Virus record (IMG/VR): IMGVR_UViG_3300017760_002390
Span: 1-54,306 of that record
Strand: one strand, 5' to 3'
DNA from: a virus
Length of the DNA: 54,306 nt
The translations under genes were made by a program, and so were the position numbers. Positions within the stretch are counted from its first letter, which is position 1. Each line of letters opens with the position of its first letter. The notes below the pieces were generated by a model. It searched no databases. It was not told the origin of the DNA and saw only the letters and a program-made list of their open reading frames with translations. This document shows, one piece after another, positions 25,101 to 32,900 of this stretch.

Positions 25101-25652
25101 AGAACCTGTAATCTGTGTACTACCCGAAACTTTTATATTACCATCTGCACCATCTTCAAGTCTTAATTTTTCATGAGGATTAGAACCATCAAATGTTTGA
25201 AAAGATAAATCATTGGTATCAGCAACGAATTCGATTGATGAACCAACTGAACCACCTGAACCTTGAAAATCAATAGCACTTTTTTGATTATTATTGGTTC
25301 TTTGTAAAGTAACTACTGGTGTATCAGATTTTATATGTAATTCTGTATCAGGTGATGATGGTGCTGTATCTCCGAATCCGACTCTATTATTCCCATCATT
25401 TATTATAATAGTACTACCGATATCCATCCTGTTATTAGATGCCCCTATACCAATATCTTTAGCTGTTATTGTATCTGCTACAACCAAATTACCTTGAACT
25501 TTATCTGAAACGACTACTGAACCAAATGAACCAGTTGATGAACCACTTATATTTCCACTTACTTTAATAGATCCAGTAACTCCCGCGCTACCAGAAACTT
25601 GTAATGAACCAGTTAAGACACTATCTAATTGTTTTAATCCTAAGAGAGCCAT
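22140..25652 (-). CDS. Long tail fibre protein (1170 residues)
   Basis: The N-terminal 450 residues are built from recurrent beta units such as GSLQVSGS, ITGSLNVSAT, GDGSSITGV and ISGSGDSNLYVEG, which are typical of marine phage fibres. The repeats also contain strings that look like fibre triple-helix building blocks (FGDTAPSSPDTELHIKSDTP). The remaining 700 residues are Ser/Thr/Asn-rich and probably carry the receptor-binding part. No S74 domain is present. The ATG at 25652 lies inside the end of the zinc-ribbon gene (13-base overlap), so the two are coupled. This is the largest fibre in the window and the best candidate for host recognition. Confidence 0.85.
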   Translation of the reverse strand: MALLGLKQLDSVLTGSLQVSGSAGVTGSIKVSGNISGSSTGSFGSVVVSDKVQGNLVVADTITAKDIGIGASNNRMDIGSTIIINDGNNRVGFGDTAPSSPDTELHIKSDTPVVTLQRTNNNQKSAIDFQGSGGSVGSSIEFVADTNDLSFQTFDGSNPHEKLRLEDGADGNIKVSGSTQITGSLNVSATITANAFSGDGSSITGVTAEWDGSHNGDASITGSLNVSATASIGRGEFTTISASSVDVDEGTLRIGGVGLTRTMAENITGSFGVELPGQTILSGSLESTASAAKITAGTAVETDRIESLTANPKSRIYLSHPSNRKNAQLALNYRSYNVFEATGSGDDMSITIGSDANSARSDITLQGFRSGGAAAKVSAIFVEGVGSKIGMGGITSPTTAVHISGSGDSNLYVEGQISSSQWVSASTYYGDGSNLTGIDAGSGIFVATGSTQNTTGDLQVTGSLQVTTALTSSTAIKTNNIQNGYPTSNQWGEGLDGSYFNNFDNTSHVSEILRFVAGIISHSIDTASPTANTKTWASVDTNNNSLGSTANSIDGRLPQDHTSISNTTLNYLVHKGWTGPGRKVFDGISIYNNSSYFIDFDSNSGGSTSVNSSADSELFGLGGLSSGNAQEFFIRVVATQSFSDTGSVATPTPSSNTFTTQSFFDNSTSTFGTSNGLTLAKIESANPAVIPAAFQDGKFENIGGADMSGTLTRRYSGSNPSLVNDFSSISSSGYYNFQDLVVGIKTGSQGDYVFKDGTDKKHFYAPRTSINTAIGDNSLADVGTTTRSLTAVSRSLSGAPYVTGSTYEISTKITGLFNPMYAATTTLTDMNGGSVGVGSVSITNDNISTSGGTIQTANAIYDNGVSSARNTSTVPHYNDVAIISASVDWDAGNDENINQTGVGDTTFTVTVRARDRDSSYSSLDTQTLHYHSSSMFGAPLASGSMACYGRAQGYDGGSLTGTTETFSGEDFRIQLADNVQQFNGTAWVTTFALGQLGDYDLQVKPGFLVDPGGTYRYWHPSGYGSGTYKYYIRRFQTSGTKSSMTVNLNNTTLVAWNSTSNGIACAILFKSSGKGSGTNSELSTARIYDPTATTSNLIEADISNDNHKNPFTTAISLYGNSGGSISSNTYTVPIRNADGMFLDSSDNELYIIVRYKGDPAPLDDITLTFS

Positions 25653-25927
25653 TCAAATTCCTTATATTTTAATGATTCTTGTTGTTTTCTTTCTTCCCAA
25701 TACAAAGTCATTCCTTGTGAGATATTTTTCTTGTGTACTTTACTCTTTGGTTTCTTCATCTTTTCGATGGTATCCATAGCAAGTTTTCTATCAGATTGAG
25801 CACAAGACTTACATACAGCGTTGTTTCCTACTGCACGGTCAAAAGTGTCTTTACGAGTATAATAGATGACTCTATTACAATCAGGACACTTTCGATTTTT
25901 TCTATTTTTCCAATGTCTTTTTCTCAT
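25640..25927 (-). CDS. Zinc-ribbon DNA-binding protein, NUMOD-like tail
   Basis: I chose ATG 25927 (MRKRHWKNRKNRKCPDCNRV); a GTG at 25942 is possible. The protein of 95 residues has a Cys pair CPDC, a second pair CKSC about 29 residues later, and between them a basic Tyr/Arg-rich stretch (YYTRKDTFDRAVG), making a zinc ribbon. A later segment, KSKVHKKNISQGMTLYW, resembles the NUMOD3-type DNA-binding repeats of phage homing endonucleases. No HNH or GIY-YIG catalytic motif is visible. It may be a reduced homing-endonuclease relative or a transcription regulator. No Shine-Dalgarno site precedes it; instead a promoter-like element sits 2 bases before ATG. It overlaps the long fibre gene. Confidence 0.7.
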   Translation of the reverse strand: MRKRHWKNRKNRKCPDCNRVIYYTRKDTFDRAVGNNAVCKSCAQSDRKLAMDTIEKMKKPKSKVHKKNISQGMTLYWEERKQQESLKYKEFEWLS

Positions 25928-25929
25928 AC

Positions 25930-25940
25930 TAATAAATATC
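25930..25940 (-). promoter_or_regulatory. Candidate late promoter element GATATTTATTA adjacent to a start codon
   Basis: The element ends 2 bases before ATG 25927. If it acts as a -10 box at the usual distance, transcripts would begin inside the zinc-ribbon frame and serve the fibre gene downstream, or the start codon is elsewhere. Confidence 0.4.
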
Positions 25941-25973
25941 ACAAAGTCAAAATAGTAGAAGAAAAGTGGAAAA

Positions 25974-26393
25974 TTAAATTAGTTCTTCAATCATTTCCTC
26001 AATTTTTTTATTGAGAAGTTTGATTTCTTTTAATCCTTTTTTAATCAAGGTAGGTTTACCTCTGTTGATTCCCGAAAAGACTTTTCCGAGATTTACTTTC
26101 CAGCTATCACCATATATTCGTAACATTAAAAACGCTCTTTTTTCATCACTCATCTTTTCATCAATTTTCTTTTCTCGCGTTCTGTTATCTAAGTCTATAA
26201 ATTCAGCTTTAAAAGGTGGTCTATCCTTATCTGTATAAACCTTCCCCAGCTCTACATCAGTTCCACCCAATCTTTCAAATTCCGTAAGTCCATCTGTCTC
26301 TCTACCCTTCATAACAGCCTTAGACCACCTTTTTGGTAAATCTTTAAATGAAGTATCGTTCCATTCAGTTAATAATTCTTTTAGTTTAAGCAT
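25974..26393 (-). CDS. Internal head protein candidate with capsid-targeting leader
   Basis: The 139-residue protein begins MLKLKELLTE, a short amphipathic helix ending in L-T-E, which fits the (I/L)-x-E consensus cut by T4 gp21 protease; cleavage would leave a product starting at Trp11. The body is charged and helical, with RAFLMLRIYGDSWKVNLGKV in the middle and a Lys/Glu-rich end. No enzyme motif is seen. It overlaps the 97-residue gene by 8 bases at the junction AATGCTTAAA, which recurs at 28681. I infer packaging into the capsid from the leader only. Confidence 0.72.
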   Translation of the reverse strand: MLKLKELLTEWNDTSFKDLPKRWSKAVMKGRETDGLTEFERLGGTDVELGKVYTDKDRPPFKAEFIDLDNRTREKKIDEKMSDEKRAFLMLRIYGDSWKVNLGKVFSGINRGKPTLIKKGLKEIKLLNKKIEEMIEELI

Positions 26394-26679
26394 TTGAATT
26401 ACCAGTTTCCTTTCTCACATGCTTTACTACATCATAAATTGATCCGTTACCTTTAAAGGCTATTTTCTTATATGCATCAACCCACATTTTATCACCATCA
26501 ATTTCTATGTATGCAGTTTTCATACGACCTGTCTTTTGTGTTTCATTATAAGAACGAACCGTTACTCTTGGATGTCCACCTATTGGCCATATTCTATTAT
26601 ACTCTTTATCTCTTGCAGTAATCGACCTATAAGTCTCTTTATATTTTGCCTCTGTTAATAATTCTTTTAGTTTTACCAT
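26386..26679 (-). CDS. Small internal head protein candidate with capsid-targeting leader
   Basis: This 97-residue protein begins MVKLKELLTEAKYKET, with the (I/L)-x-E consensus after residue 10 followed by Ala, exactly the order in T4 internal protein leaders. The body is basic and beta-prone (GGHPRVTVRSYNETQKTGR, then YIEIDGDKMWVDAYKKIAFK) and has a small-domain look, possibly nucleic-acid binding. It overlaps the polyprotein-like gene upstream by 7 bases and the 139-residue gene downstream by 8. No homologue recognised. Confidence 0.72.
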   Translation of the reverse strand: MVKLKELLTEAKYKETYRSITARDKEYNRIWPIGGHPRVTVRSYNETQKTGRMKTAYIEIDGDKMWVDAYKKIAFKGNGSIYDVVKHVRKETGNSNA

Positions 26680-28043
26680 TTTCTACAACTCCAATAACGA
26701 GCTTTATGTCTTGGTCCTGGATTATCACAATTGTGTCTTGCTCTGAATGATTTACGAGCTTTTGGATTTGATTTACGAATCTTCATCGTACCACCTTTAG
26801 CTCCACCACCTTGTCCAAAGTTAACCTTAACCACATTACCTTTAGGATTCTTAACATATACTTTAAATTTCTTTGTATCACCTTGCATCGGTTTACCGAG
26901 TTTGACCTTACGACCTTGATATTCGGCTTCGACAAGACCATCCATTGTGTATCCCCATCCACCATCTTCGGAAAATATATCATAGGATTCTTTCTTTACA
27001 CAATTAGGATACATTTTACCAAACATCTTCTTCATACCTTTTTTCTCGTATCCTTTCCAACAAGCTTCCCATAACTTATCACCCATGTTGTTTTCATTTA
27101 CGGATTCATTAGCTTGTTGAAGTGCATCTCTAACTTTACTATGTAGTGTCATTCCCTTAAAATACCTTTCAATCTTCTTAACTGCTCCAGTCATATCACC
27201 ACCCATATCATGAGCTATTTTAACTGCCTTAGCAACTTTTGATTTTGGAAACAGAGAATCAAGGAAATCCCCTTTTTTCTCATTTATAGATTCTTTAATC
27301 CTTTGAAGTATCTTTGGATCCTCATCACCAAACATACTAATCAATGTATCTCGAATCTCACCTCGTGAATATCTCATCTGTTTTAATTGTTGTTTAGAAC
27401 TATCAATAGCTCCAAAGATAGGGCCGTATCCCTTTTGTTTTAAAAGTTTTTTGACTTGTGGTTTCATCCTTGTGCGTTCATTAACCTCATCATCGTGTAA
27501 TGGTTTTATACTTATACCAGGATAATCTTCTTTTGTTTTGTTACCCCAATTCGCTGCACCTACCTTACGACACTTTACCAATGCTCCACTTGCATATGCT
27601 GATGGCCATACATCATAACGAGCTTTTACTTTATGATAACATTTATCTTTTTTCTCCACCATATAGTGTTTTGCTTCTTTTACACATTCATCGTGTTGAC
27701 AATAATTCATTCTGTTCTCCGCTTTCGTTTTTACATTGATTGGTTTTTTACCACCACCTCTTGTAGATGATGTTCCACCACGACCAGCTTTGTTTTGTGC
27801 GGCCCTTTTTCTACGAGTAGCACTTGCCTTTTGTTTTTTAGTCATATTGGCAGCTTTAGATTTAGGAACACACTTAGCATATCCTCTTTTTTTACCACTT
27901 GTACCACAAGGTGGATGTCCACCGCCTTTTTTCTTCTTACCTATATTCACCCATTTGTCTTTAAACCACTTTCGTAGGTTTTCATTAGCAACATTTCCAC
28001 AATGAATACAAGTATTATCTGATATGATTTTATTTAAATTCAT
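26673..28043 (-). CDS. Modular basic protein with several phage virion domains, possible protease substrate
   Basis: The 456-residue protein is strongly basic. In order it shows a Cys pair CIHC, an LRKWFKDKWVNIGKKKKGG module with GHPPCGT and YAKCVPKSKA (a small basic domain also known in marine phages and some giant viruses, from memory), a YDVWPSAYASGALVKCRK module (about 142-160), a middle helical part, MGDKLWEACWKGYEKKGMKK (about 320), and a C-terminal RARHNCDNPGPRHKARYWS module. Sites fitting (I/L)-x-E occur between modules: RIKESINE|KK and DGLVE|AEYQGRKV; NESVNE is similar. This suggests a packaged polyprotein cut by gp21. It overlaps the PAP2 gene upstream by 4 bases. Confidence 0.75.
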   Translation of the reverse strand: MNLNKIISDNTCIHCGNVANENLRKWFKDKWVNIGKKKKGGGHPPCGTSGKKRGYAKCVPKSKAANMTKKQKASATRRKRAAQNKAGRGGTSSTRGGGKKPINVKTKAENRMNYCQHDECVKEAKHYMVEKKDKCYHKVKARYDVWPSAYASGALVKCRKVGAANWGNKTKEDYPGISIKPLHDDEVNERTRMKPQVKKLLKQKGYGPIFGAIDSSKQQLKQMRYSRGEIRDTLISMFGDEDPKILQRIKESINEKKGDFLDSLFPKSKVAKAVKIAHDMGGDMTGAVKKIERYFKGMTLHSKVRDALQQANESVNENNMGDKLWEACWKGYEKKGMKKMFGKMYPNCVKKESYDIFSEDGGWGYTMDGLVEAEYQGRKVKLGKPMQGDTKKFKVYVKNPKGNVVKVNFGQGGGAKGGTMKIRKSNPKARKSFRARHNCDNPGPRHKARYWSCRKW

Positions 28044-28681
28044 TTTAACTTCCCTTTGATATTATTAAATATCAAATTACCTACTTTTTCACCAAATTTA
28101 GTATCACTTGGAAAGTGTGCCCTTGCCATTAATCGAGAATTGGAAATCATCTTTCCTAATCTGTTAAATTGTTTCTCGTGAGTTGGATACATTTTACCAA
28201 AAACTTTAGATATAAAAATACCTTGTGTTGAATGACCACTTGGATATGATGGTGTTTTTGCACTATCTAAATTGTGTATTTTAAAATCAGGTATGTTATA
28301 AAATTCACCTAATTGAAATGGTCGTGGTCTATTGTATTTGTATTTTAGTTCATAAATAATACGACCACTATCTTTAATTAATTCTTTTATATATTCTTTT
28401 GGATAATTTAAAGAATTTTCTTCACAATAATTTTCGAAAACCTTTTCTATATCATCACCTTCCATAACTACATCATTTGATATTTTACCATCATTATAAT
28501 TTAACAACCAATGTAATTCATCAACAGTAACTTTACTTGAATTTGTTGGTGGTGGATTGTGTGGAATCATAGGATTATGAATATGTTTTAAAGGCCTATC
28601 CATCTTCTTCTGATGTTTAGGTTTTATGGATTCACTATACCTCATCCTATCTAATTTTAATAATTCTTTTAATTTAAGCAT
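28040..28681 (-). CDS. PAP2-family phosphatase with capsid-targeting-like leader
   Basis: All three PAP2 motifs are present: K113-x6-R120-P121 (KYKYNRPRP), PSGH at 147-150 and SRx5Hx3D from 182 to 193 (His189 nucleophile, Asp193). The family removes phosphate from lipids, nucleotides or small molecules by a phospho-histidine intermediate. There is no membrane segment or signal peptide in the 213 residues, so it resembles soluble acid phosphatases. The start MLKLKELL is identical to the leader of the 139-residue protein at 25974, but no Glu at position 10, so leader cleavage at the usual place is doubtful. It overlaps the fibre-domain gene upstream by 8 bases at the AATGCTTAAA junction. Confidence 0.9.
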   Translation of the reverse strand: MLKLKELLKLDRMRYSESIKPKHQKKMDRPLKHIHNPMIPHNPPPTNSSKVTVDELHWLLNYNDGKISNDVVMEGDDIEKVFENYCEENSLNYPKEYIKELIKDSGRIIYELKYKYNRPRPFQLGEFYNIPDFKIHNLDSAKTPSYPSGHSTQGIFISKVFGKMYPTHEKQFNRLGKMISNSRLMARAHFPSDTKFGEKVGNLIFNNIKGKLK

Positions 28682-29498
28682 TAAATTTTCCCCATGCCTT
28701 TACTTCATCATCATTCTCTAAATTATACCCTAACGAATTAGGATCGATTATTAGTAGAAATGTACTACCACTTTGTTGTATTGTTAATGCATCATGTTCC
28801 ATAATTTGTCCATTGTTAAAAAATAAAAAATCAGTTTCACTTGTTGCCGTTATACCATCAGGTGCAGATGCAGATAAAGCTGTAAAACTTGCTGTATTAT
28901 TAAGTATTGAAGTTGCACTTTTATGATAATTTTTTCTCAAGTAGGGTGCACTTGCAAATGAACCTACATTTGTATCTGCATAAAGTTTTGAACCACTTTC
29001 TGTTAATAAGGCAGTAGTGCTTGAATCTGATAGTAAAACATCATTCGATATTTCACTAACTTCATATCCATTCAAATTAAACGAACCAGTCATAGTAACA
29101 CTACCACTAAAATATTGTTTATCGGTTGTATCATTACCAAATATATTCGAACCTGATAAATATGTTGTACCACCAGTTTGAGTATCAGCTGTTAATGAAT
29201 CATAAGATAATGCACTACTTGTCACACTACCTGTAACAAAAAAATTTGAGGTAACCTTTGTTGTACCCGTAATACTTACCGTTCCATTTACAATACCACT
29301 ATCTGAATAAGAAGCTCCACCGAGATTCATACTCGAAGTAATTGAATTAAATTGAACATTTCCTGTTGTACTGACATCATTTCCGATAGAAATTTCTTGT
29401 CGTACTTGTTCTGTTCCAAAGTATCCAACTCCACTATTTGAAGCTGTTACTCCTGTACCACCTGTTATTGTTAGTGGTTGTCTTAATCTTGTTGCCAT
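28674..29498 (-). CDS. Fibre-like virion protein, paralogue of the tail-terminator fusion's C-terminus
   Basis: The 274-residue protein begins MATRLRQPLTITGGTGVTAS and ends with NNGQIMEHDALTIQQSGS then LENDDEVKAWGKFNA. The same order of motifs makes up the last 270 residues of the protein encoded just upstream (FINGQYMEHDAISIQQVG, LESDDEILAWGKFNS). It is therefore a stand-alone copy of that fibre domain, made by tandem duplication. It consists of short beta repeats and a compact C-terminal head. It probably decorates the neck or upper tail. Confidence 0.85.
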   Translation of the reverse strand: MATRLRQPLTITGGTGVTASNSGVGYFGTEQVRQEISIGNDVSTTGNVQFNSITSSMNLGGASYSDSGIVNGTVSITGTTKVTSNFFVTGSVTSSALSYDSLTADTQTGGTTYLSGSNIFGNDTTDKQYFSGSVTMTGSFNLNGYEVSEISNDVLLSDSSTTALLTESGSKLYADTNVGSFASAPYLRKNYHKSATSILNNTASFTALSASAPDGITATSETDFLFFNNGQIMEHDALTIQQSGSTFLLIIDPNSLGYNLENDDEVKAWGKFNA

Positions 29499-29506
29499 AT
29501 CTAACC

Positions 29507-31213
29507 CTAAGAGTTAAATTTACCCCATGCCAATATCTCATCATCACTTTCTAATGCATATCCGATACTACCCGTATCCACACCTAAGTAAAGTGATGCA
29601 CCTACTTGTTGTATACTTATAGCATCATGTTCCATATATTGACCATTGATAAAAAATATAAAATCGTGTTCGGTTGTTGATGTCATACCATCAGGTGCAG
29701 ATGCGGTTACCGCTGTAAAACTTGCCGTACTGGCATTTATCAGAGTATTGGATATCTTTACAAATTGTTTTCGTAAATAAGTTTGTTCATCTGCAGAACT
29801 TAGACCAGATATATATGATTTTACAGCATGTTCGGTAACGAGTGAGGTTGCACTTGAACCAGCAAGACTTGTATCGTTTGATATCTCATCAACTTCATAT
29901 CCATTAAGTGATAGTGAACCACTCGTCATAATACTACCAGTAAAATGATGTGTATCTGCTAATGCATCACCAAAGAAGTTTGAACCTGTTGATTGTATTA
30001 TTGACTCGGATATAATCTGAGTGTGTAAATTTTCAACTCTAAGGTTACCATCTATACTTAAATTTCCTTGAACATTTACATTACCAGTTGTTGATACCGA
30101 ACCTGTAATTGCTAAATCAGAAACTATACCACTCCCATCAAATAATATTGGTGAAGTTGTACCTATTTTGGCCAAAGATGCGGTAACTTGTCCGAAAGTT
30201 ACATTTGCATCTGTTCCTACTGCCTGTGGTAGTGAGATAGTATGGGATACGGCGGTTGTTCCTGTAAAAGATTCTCCGTCATTAGTAATTGAAACTCCTG
30301 TTCCAGCAGTCAATGTAAATGGATGTGTTAAAGTTACTGGTTGTGTTTCATTTTGTGATACTGATTGTGCATCTGGAAAAGCTTCTGCACCTTGTAATTG
30401 TTCCATTAGTGGTGCAATAGGTGTATCCACTTCATCTTTTATAACAAGTGTTTTAGGTGTAATGAATTTTTGCATCGTATGAGGACCTGATAACTCGTTG
30501 TAAGCTTCAGGAATCAAATACCCCTTTAATGTAACACTAAATTCTGTTTTTACAATTCTCTCTTTATCAGTAACTTCTGTACTATCCGTAAAACTATCTA
30601 TGTTTGTTCTAAATTTCATCTTACCAGGTTCACCCCAATATGCCCCTTCAGACCAATTTATTCGTTCTACTAATTTATTCATCTGTTCAATGTAGTGTGT
30701 CCAAATAATAAAATCATATGTTATTACCATATAATCAGGTACAGCAACATTGTAATATTCTCGTTGTGGTATCATTCCTTGTTGTACGGAGAATGCATCA
30801 TATCGATTTGCGTTTGTATATTTTCTTTCAAACTGCCAATGTAATTTTGGTTCTTCTGGATCTATCTTATCGACAGCTATAGTTTCATCTTTTGACATTC
30901 CTGTTCTTCTAAATGCTATAACAGGTAGAATAACTTGTCGTTTCTTATCCCTCATAAAACCAGTATTTTGTATAGCGTACCATCTCTCAGGTGAAGAATA
31001 CATTATAGGAACTTTTACAGTTTCACCATTATCTACCACCGTAGGTTTAACAACCTCTGTAAAATAATACATTATGGCAGAATCTAAATCCATTAATGAA
31101 ACGGATACATCTTGTACATTATCAGTATCTCGTTTGTATTGTCTTGCCCTATTTAGATTACCTCGTGAAGTATCACTTCTATGTTTTCTTGGTAGTGGTT
31201 TATTTCGTGCCAT
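29507..31213 (-). CDS. Tail terminator (gp15-like) domain fused to a fibre domain
   Basis: The first 270 of 568 residues follow the pattern of T4 gp15, the tail sheath stabiliser: VKVPIMYSSPERWYAIQN, a VILPVIAFRR strand, REYYNVAVPDYMVITYDF and a VKTEFSVTLKGYLIPEA end. After a short linker (about 270-300) it continues as a fibre protein, with FTLTAGTGVSITNDG, repeats with SVSTTGNVNVQGNLSIDG and a C-terminal head ILAWGKFNS. T4 gp15 has only 272 residues, so this is a fusion that would hang a fibre or whisker from the neck. It follows the gp14-like gene with a TAATG overlap. Confidence 0.78.
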   Translation of the reverse strand: MARNKPLPRKHRSDTSRGNLNRARQYKRDTDNVQDVSVSLMDLDSAIMYYFTEVVKPTVVDNGETVKVPIMYSSPERWYAIQNTGFMRDKKRQVILPVIAFRRTGMSKDETIAVDKIDPEEPKLHWQFERKYTNANRYDAFSVQQGMIPQREYYNVAVPDYMVITYDFIIWTHYIEQMNKLVERINWSEGAYWGEPGKMKFRTNIDSFTDSTEVTDKERIVKTEFSVTLKGYLIPEAYNELSGPHTMQKFITPKTLVIKDEVDTPIAPLMEQLQGAEAFPDAQSVSQNETQPVTLTHPFTLTAGTGVSITNDGESFTGTTAVSHTISLPQAVGTDANVTFGQVTASLAKIGTTSPILFDGSGIVSDLAITGSVSTTGNVNVQGNLSIDGNLRVENLHTQIISESIIQSTGSNFFGDALADTHHFTGSIMTSGSLSLNGYEVDEISNDTSLAGSSATSLVTEHAVKSYISGLSSADEQTYLRKQFVKISNTLINASTASFTAVTASAPDGMTSTTEHDFIFFINGQYMEHDAISIQQVGASLYLGVDTGSIGYALESDDEILAWGKFNS

Positions 31214-31698
31214 TAAATACTCCTAACTCTTTCAACACCGAGATTAGAAAATCTTATTCTATGTGATGTACAAGAAACCGTCCAATTGTTTTCCTGTATA
31301 CCACCAATTAATTGGTTTTCATTTACAGCATTTATTTCGAAATGTGCCCAATTCCATTCAAATATATCACCAAGTTCTGGAACTAAATTCAAATCAATAA
31401 GAGTTTGTCTTAGTATATGAAATGTTGCAGATTGTTCTTCATCTGGTCCAAATTCATCATTATTATAATCAAAATCTGCAGCATCTATTAAACAAGAAAA
31501 TTTAATTCCTGCTTTAAATCTTTTACCACCACTAGCCTCTCCGTAAAGATTAGTCATGGTATCTTGAACTGATACCTTATAAAGAACTGCCTGTTGATTT
31601 ATTATTCCATCTTTACCACCTTGTAAATCTCCAATCAGTTCCTTATTTACCCGTTCAAAAACATTTAAGTCTCTTTGTGGTAAAAATCTTCCTGCCAT
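31213..31698 (-). CDS. Neck / head-completion protein (gp14-like by position)
   Basis: The 161-residue protein contains VLYKVSVQDTMTNLYGEAS, a RFKAGIKFSCLIDAADFDY segment, and LNLVPELGDIFEWNWAHFEI, beta-prone and without membrane segments. Similar small proteins lie between neck and tail terminator genes in marine T4-like phages. T4 gp14 is 256 residues and no clear identity can be seen by eye, so the name rests on position between gp13-like and gp15-like genes. It has overlap with the downstream gene and is 4 bases from the gene upstream, so all three neck genes are co-translated. Confidence 0.68.
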   Translation of the reverse strand: MAGRFLPQRDLNVFERVNKELIGDLQGGKDGIINQQAVLYKVSVQDTMTNLYGEASGGKRFKAGIKFSCLIDAADFDYNNDEFGPDEEQSATFHILRQTLIDLNLVPELGDIFEWNWAHFEINAVNENQLIGGIQENNWTVSCTSHRIRFSNLGVERVRSI

Positions 31699-31702
31699 AA
31701 TA

Positions 31703-32851
31703 TTATCCTATATAAATTGGTAATGGAACTTTATTTAACTTTTCTTGTAATCGTGTTGATTCTTCACTATCGGCCTCTAACATCATTTTCCTACTTGATG
31801 CTTCAAGATTTTCTCGTAGTTGTGTTACTAATAATTCCTTTTCGGTTGCGGCTTCATTTCTCAAAGTATCACCATCTAAAGTTGTTTCGGCATTTGGAAC
31901 AGGAATACTACCATACTTACTCCTAATCATACCAAGTAATTCTTTACTTAAAGCTAACCCATATTTTCTAATCCATTGTAAACCAACATCATTTATGAAT
32001 TTATATTCCATATTGTCATAAGGAACATTTGAATAATCTGAAACTACATTTGATGTTTCTCCGTGTGCAGTTTGTAATGGATTATCTCTATCTTCTTTTA
32101 AAATATATTCAAACCACAAATTATAAGTGGATGTTGGATTAGGAAATATTCTAATTTTATTATTTCTTAATTCAAAAGTGTGTGTTGATTTTCTAACTTG
32201 GTCGTTAAATTCAATTGCTTGCATTCTTAACATATCTGCGTATATTGGCATCATCATAAATTGAACGGCTGGTGTCATATTACCCCAACCAAAACCATCT
32301 AACATATTGTAAGAACCTGCTCCTGTTCCTGCATATGGATCGAAATATCGTTGAACTGCTGGACTTGCTTCGTAATAAACTCTACGAACTTCTATTGCCT
32401 TTCCACTTTCTGAAACATCTGCAAATAATGTATTTAAATCATAAACTTGTGAACCACTATTAACACTAATTGAACCACTCTTATAATCTATTGTTCCACC
32501 TACTCCAGCCTCTGTACCATATTGTTCTGACATTCTGATACTTTCTGCAAAATTAGATGTTACTCGTTTATGAGTTACATTTGAACCCGTTGAGTGTCCT
32601 CTTAATGATAATAAATTTTCTCTTATATTGAATTGATTAACTTGTGAGGAATATTCTGTAATTGCTTCCTCAAAACAAGCATAAAATTGAGAATCTTGTA
32701 ATTCAATTGCCATAATTGGATAACCAAGTCTCTTTGCACACCAATTAGCAAATTTTGGTGAATCTGATTGAAATGTTGTGTCGTTGTCGTATAGTGCAAA
32801 TGGTGTATTTCCACTAACTGCTGAACCACTTCCTGGCCATATAGCTTCCAT
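31703..32851 (-). CDS. Neck protein (gp13-like)
   Basis: The 382-residue protein has FANWCAKRLGYPIMAIELQD, then QFYACFEEAITEYSSQVNQ and FNIRENLLSLRG, a set of segments found in neck/head-completion proteins of T4-like phages, and a later IRIFPNPTSTYNLWFEYI strand pair with KEDRDNP. T4 gp13 is 309 residues. It starts a short neck operon after the major capsid terminator with its own promoter-like element 31 bases upstream and AGGAG before ATG 32851. Its role is to join the portal to the tail. Confidence 0.75.
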   Translation of the reverse strand: MEAIWPGSGSAVSGNTPFALYDNDTTFQSDSPKFANWCAKRLGYPIMAIELQDSQFYACFEEAITEYSSQVNQFNIRENLLSLRGHSTGSNVTHKRVTSNFAESIRMSEQYGTEAGVGGTIDYKSGSISVNSGSQVYDLNTLFADVSESGKAIEVRRVYYEASPAVQRYFDPYAGTGAGSYNMLDGFGWGNMTPAVQFMMMPIYADMLRMQAIEFNDQVRKSTHTFELRNNKIRIFPNPTSTYNLWFEYILKEDRDNPLQTAHGETSNVVSDYSNVPYDNMEYKFINDVGLQWIRKYGLALSKELLGMIRSKYGSIPVPNAETTLDGDTLRNEAATEKELLVTQLRENLEASSRKMMLEADSEESTRLQEKLNKVPLPIYIG

Positions 32852-32881
32852 ATTATTCTCCTAAAGGATATTCTTTGTCAT

Positions 32882-32892
32882 CTATAAATATA
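32882..32892 (-). promoter_or_regulatory. Candidate late promoter element TATATTTATAG before neck operon
   Basis: The element ends 31 bases before the gp13-like start and begins 9 bases after the major capsid terminator. The terminator-promoter pairing repeats that at 15390-15434. Confidence 0.5.
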
Positions 32893-32900
32893 ACGGCAAT

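Noticed and set aside
28040-28681. PAP2 protein as a membrane lipid phosphatase
   Set aside because: It has no transmembrane segment, so a soluble acid-phosphatase type is more likely.
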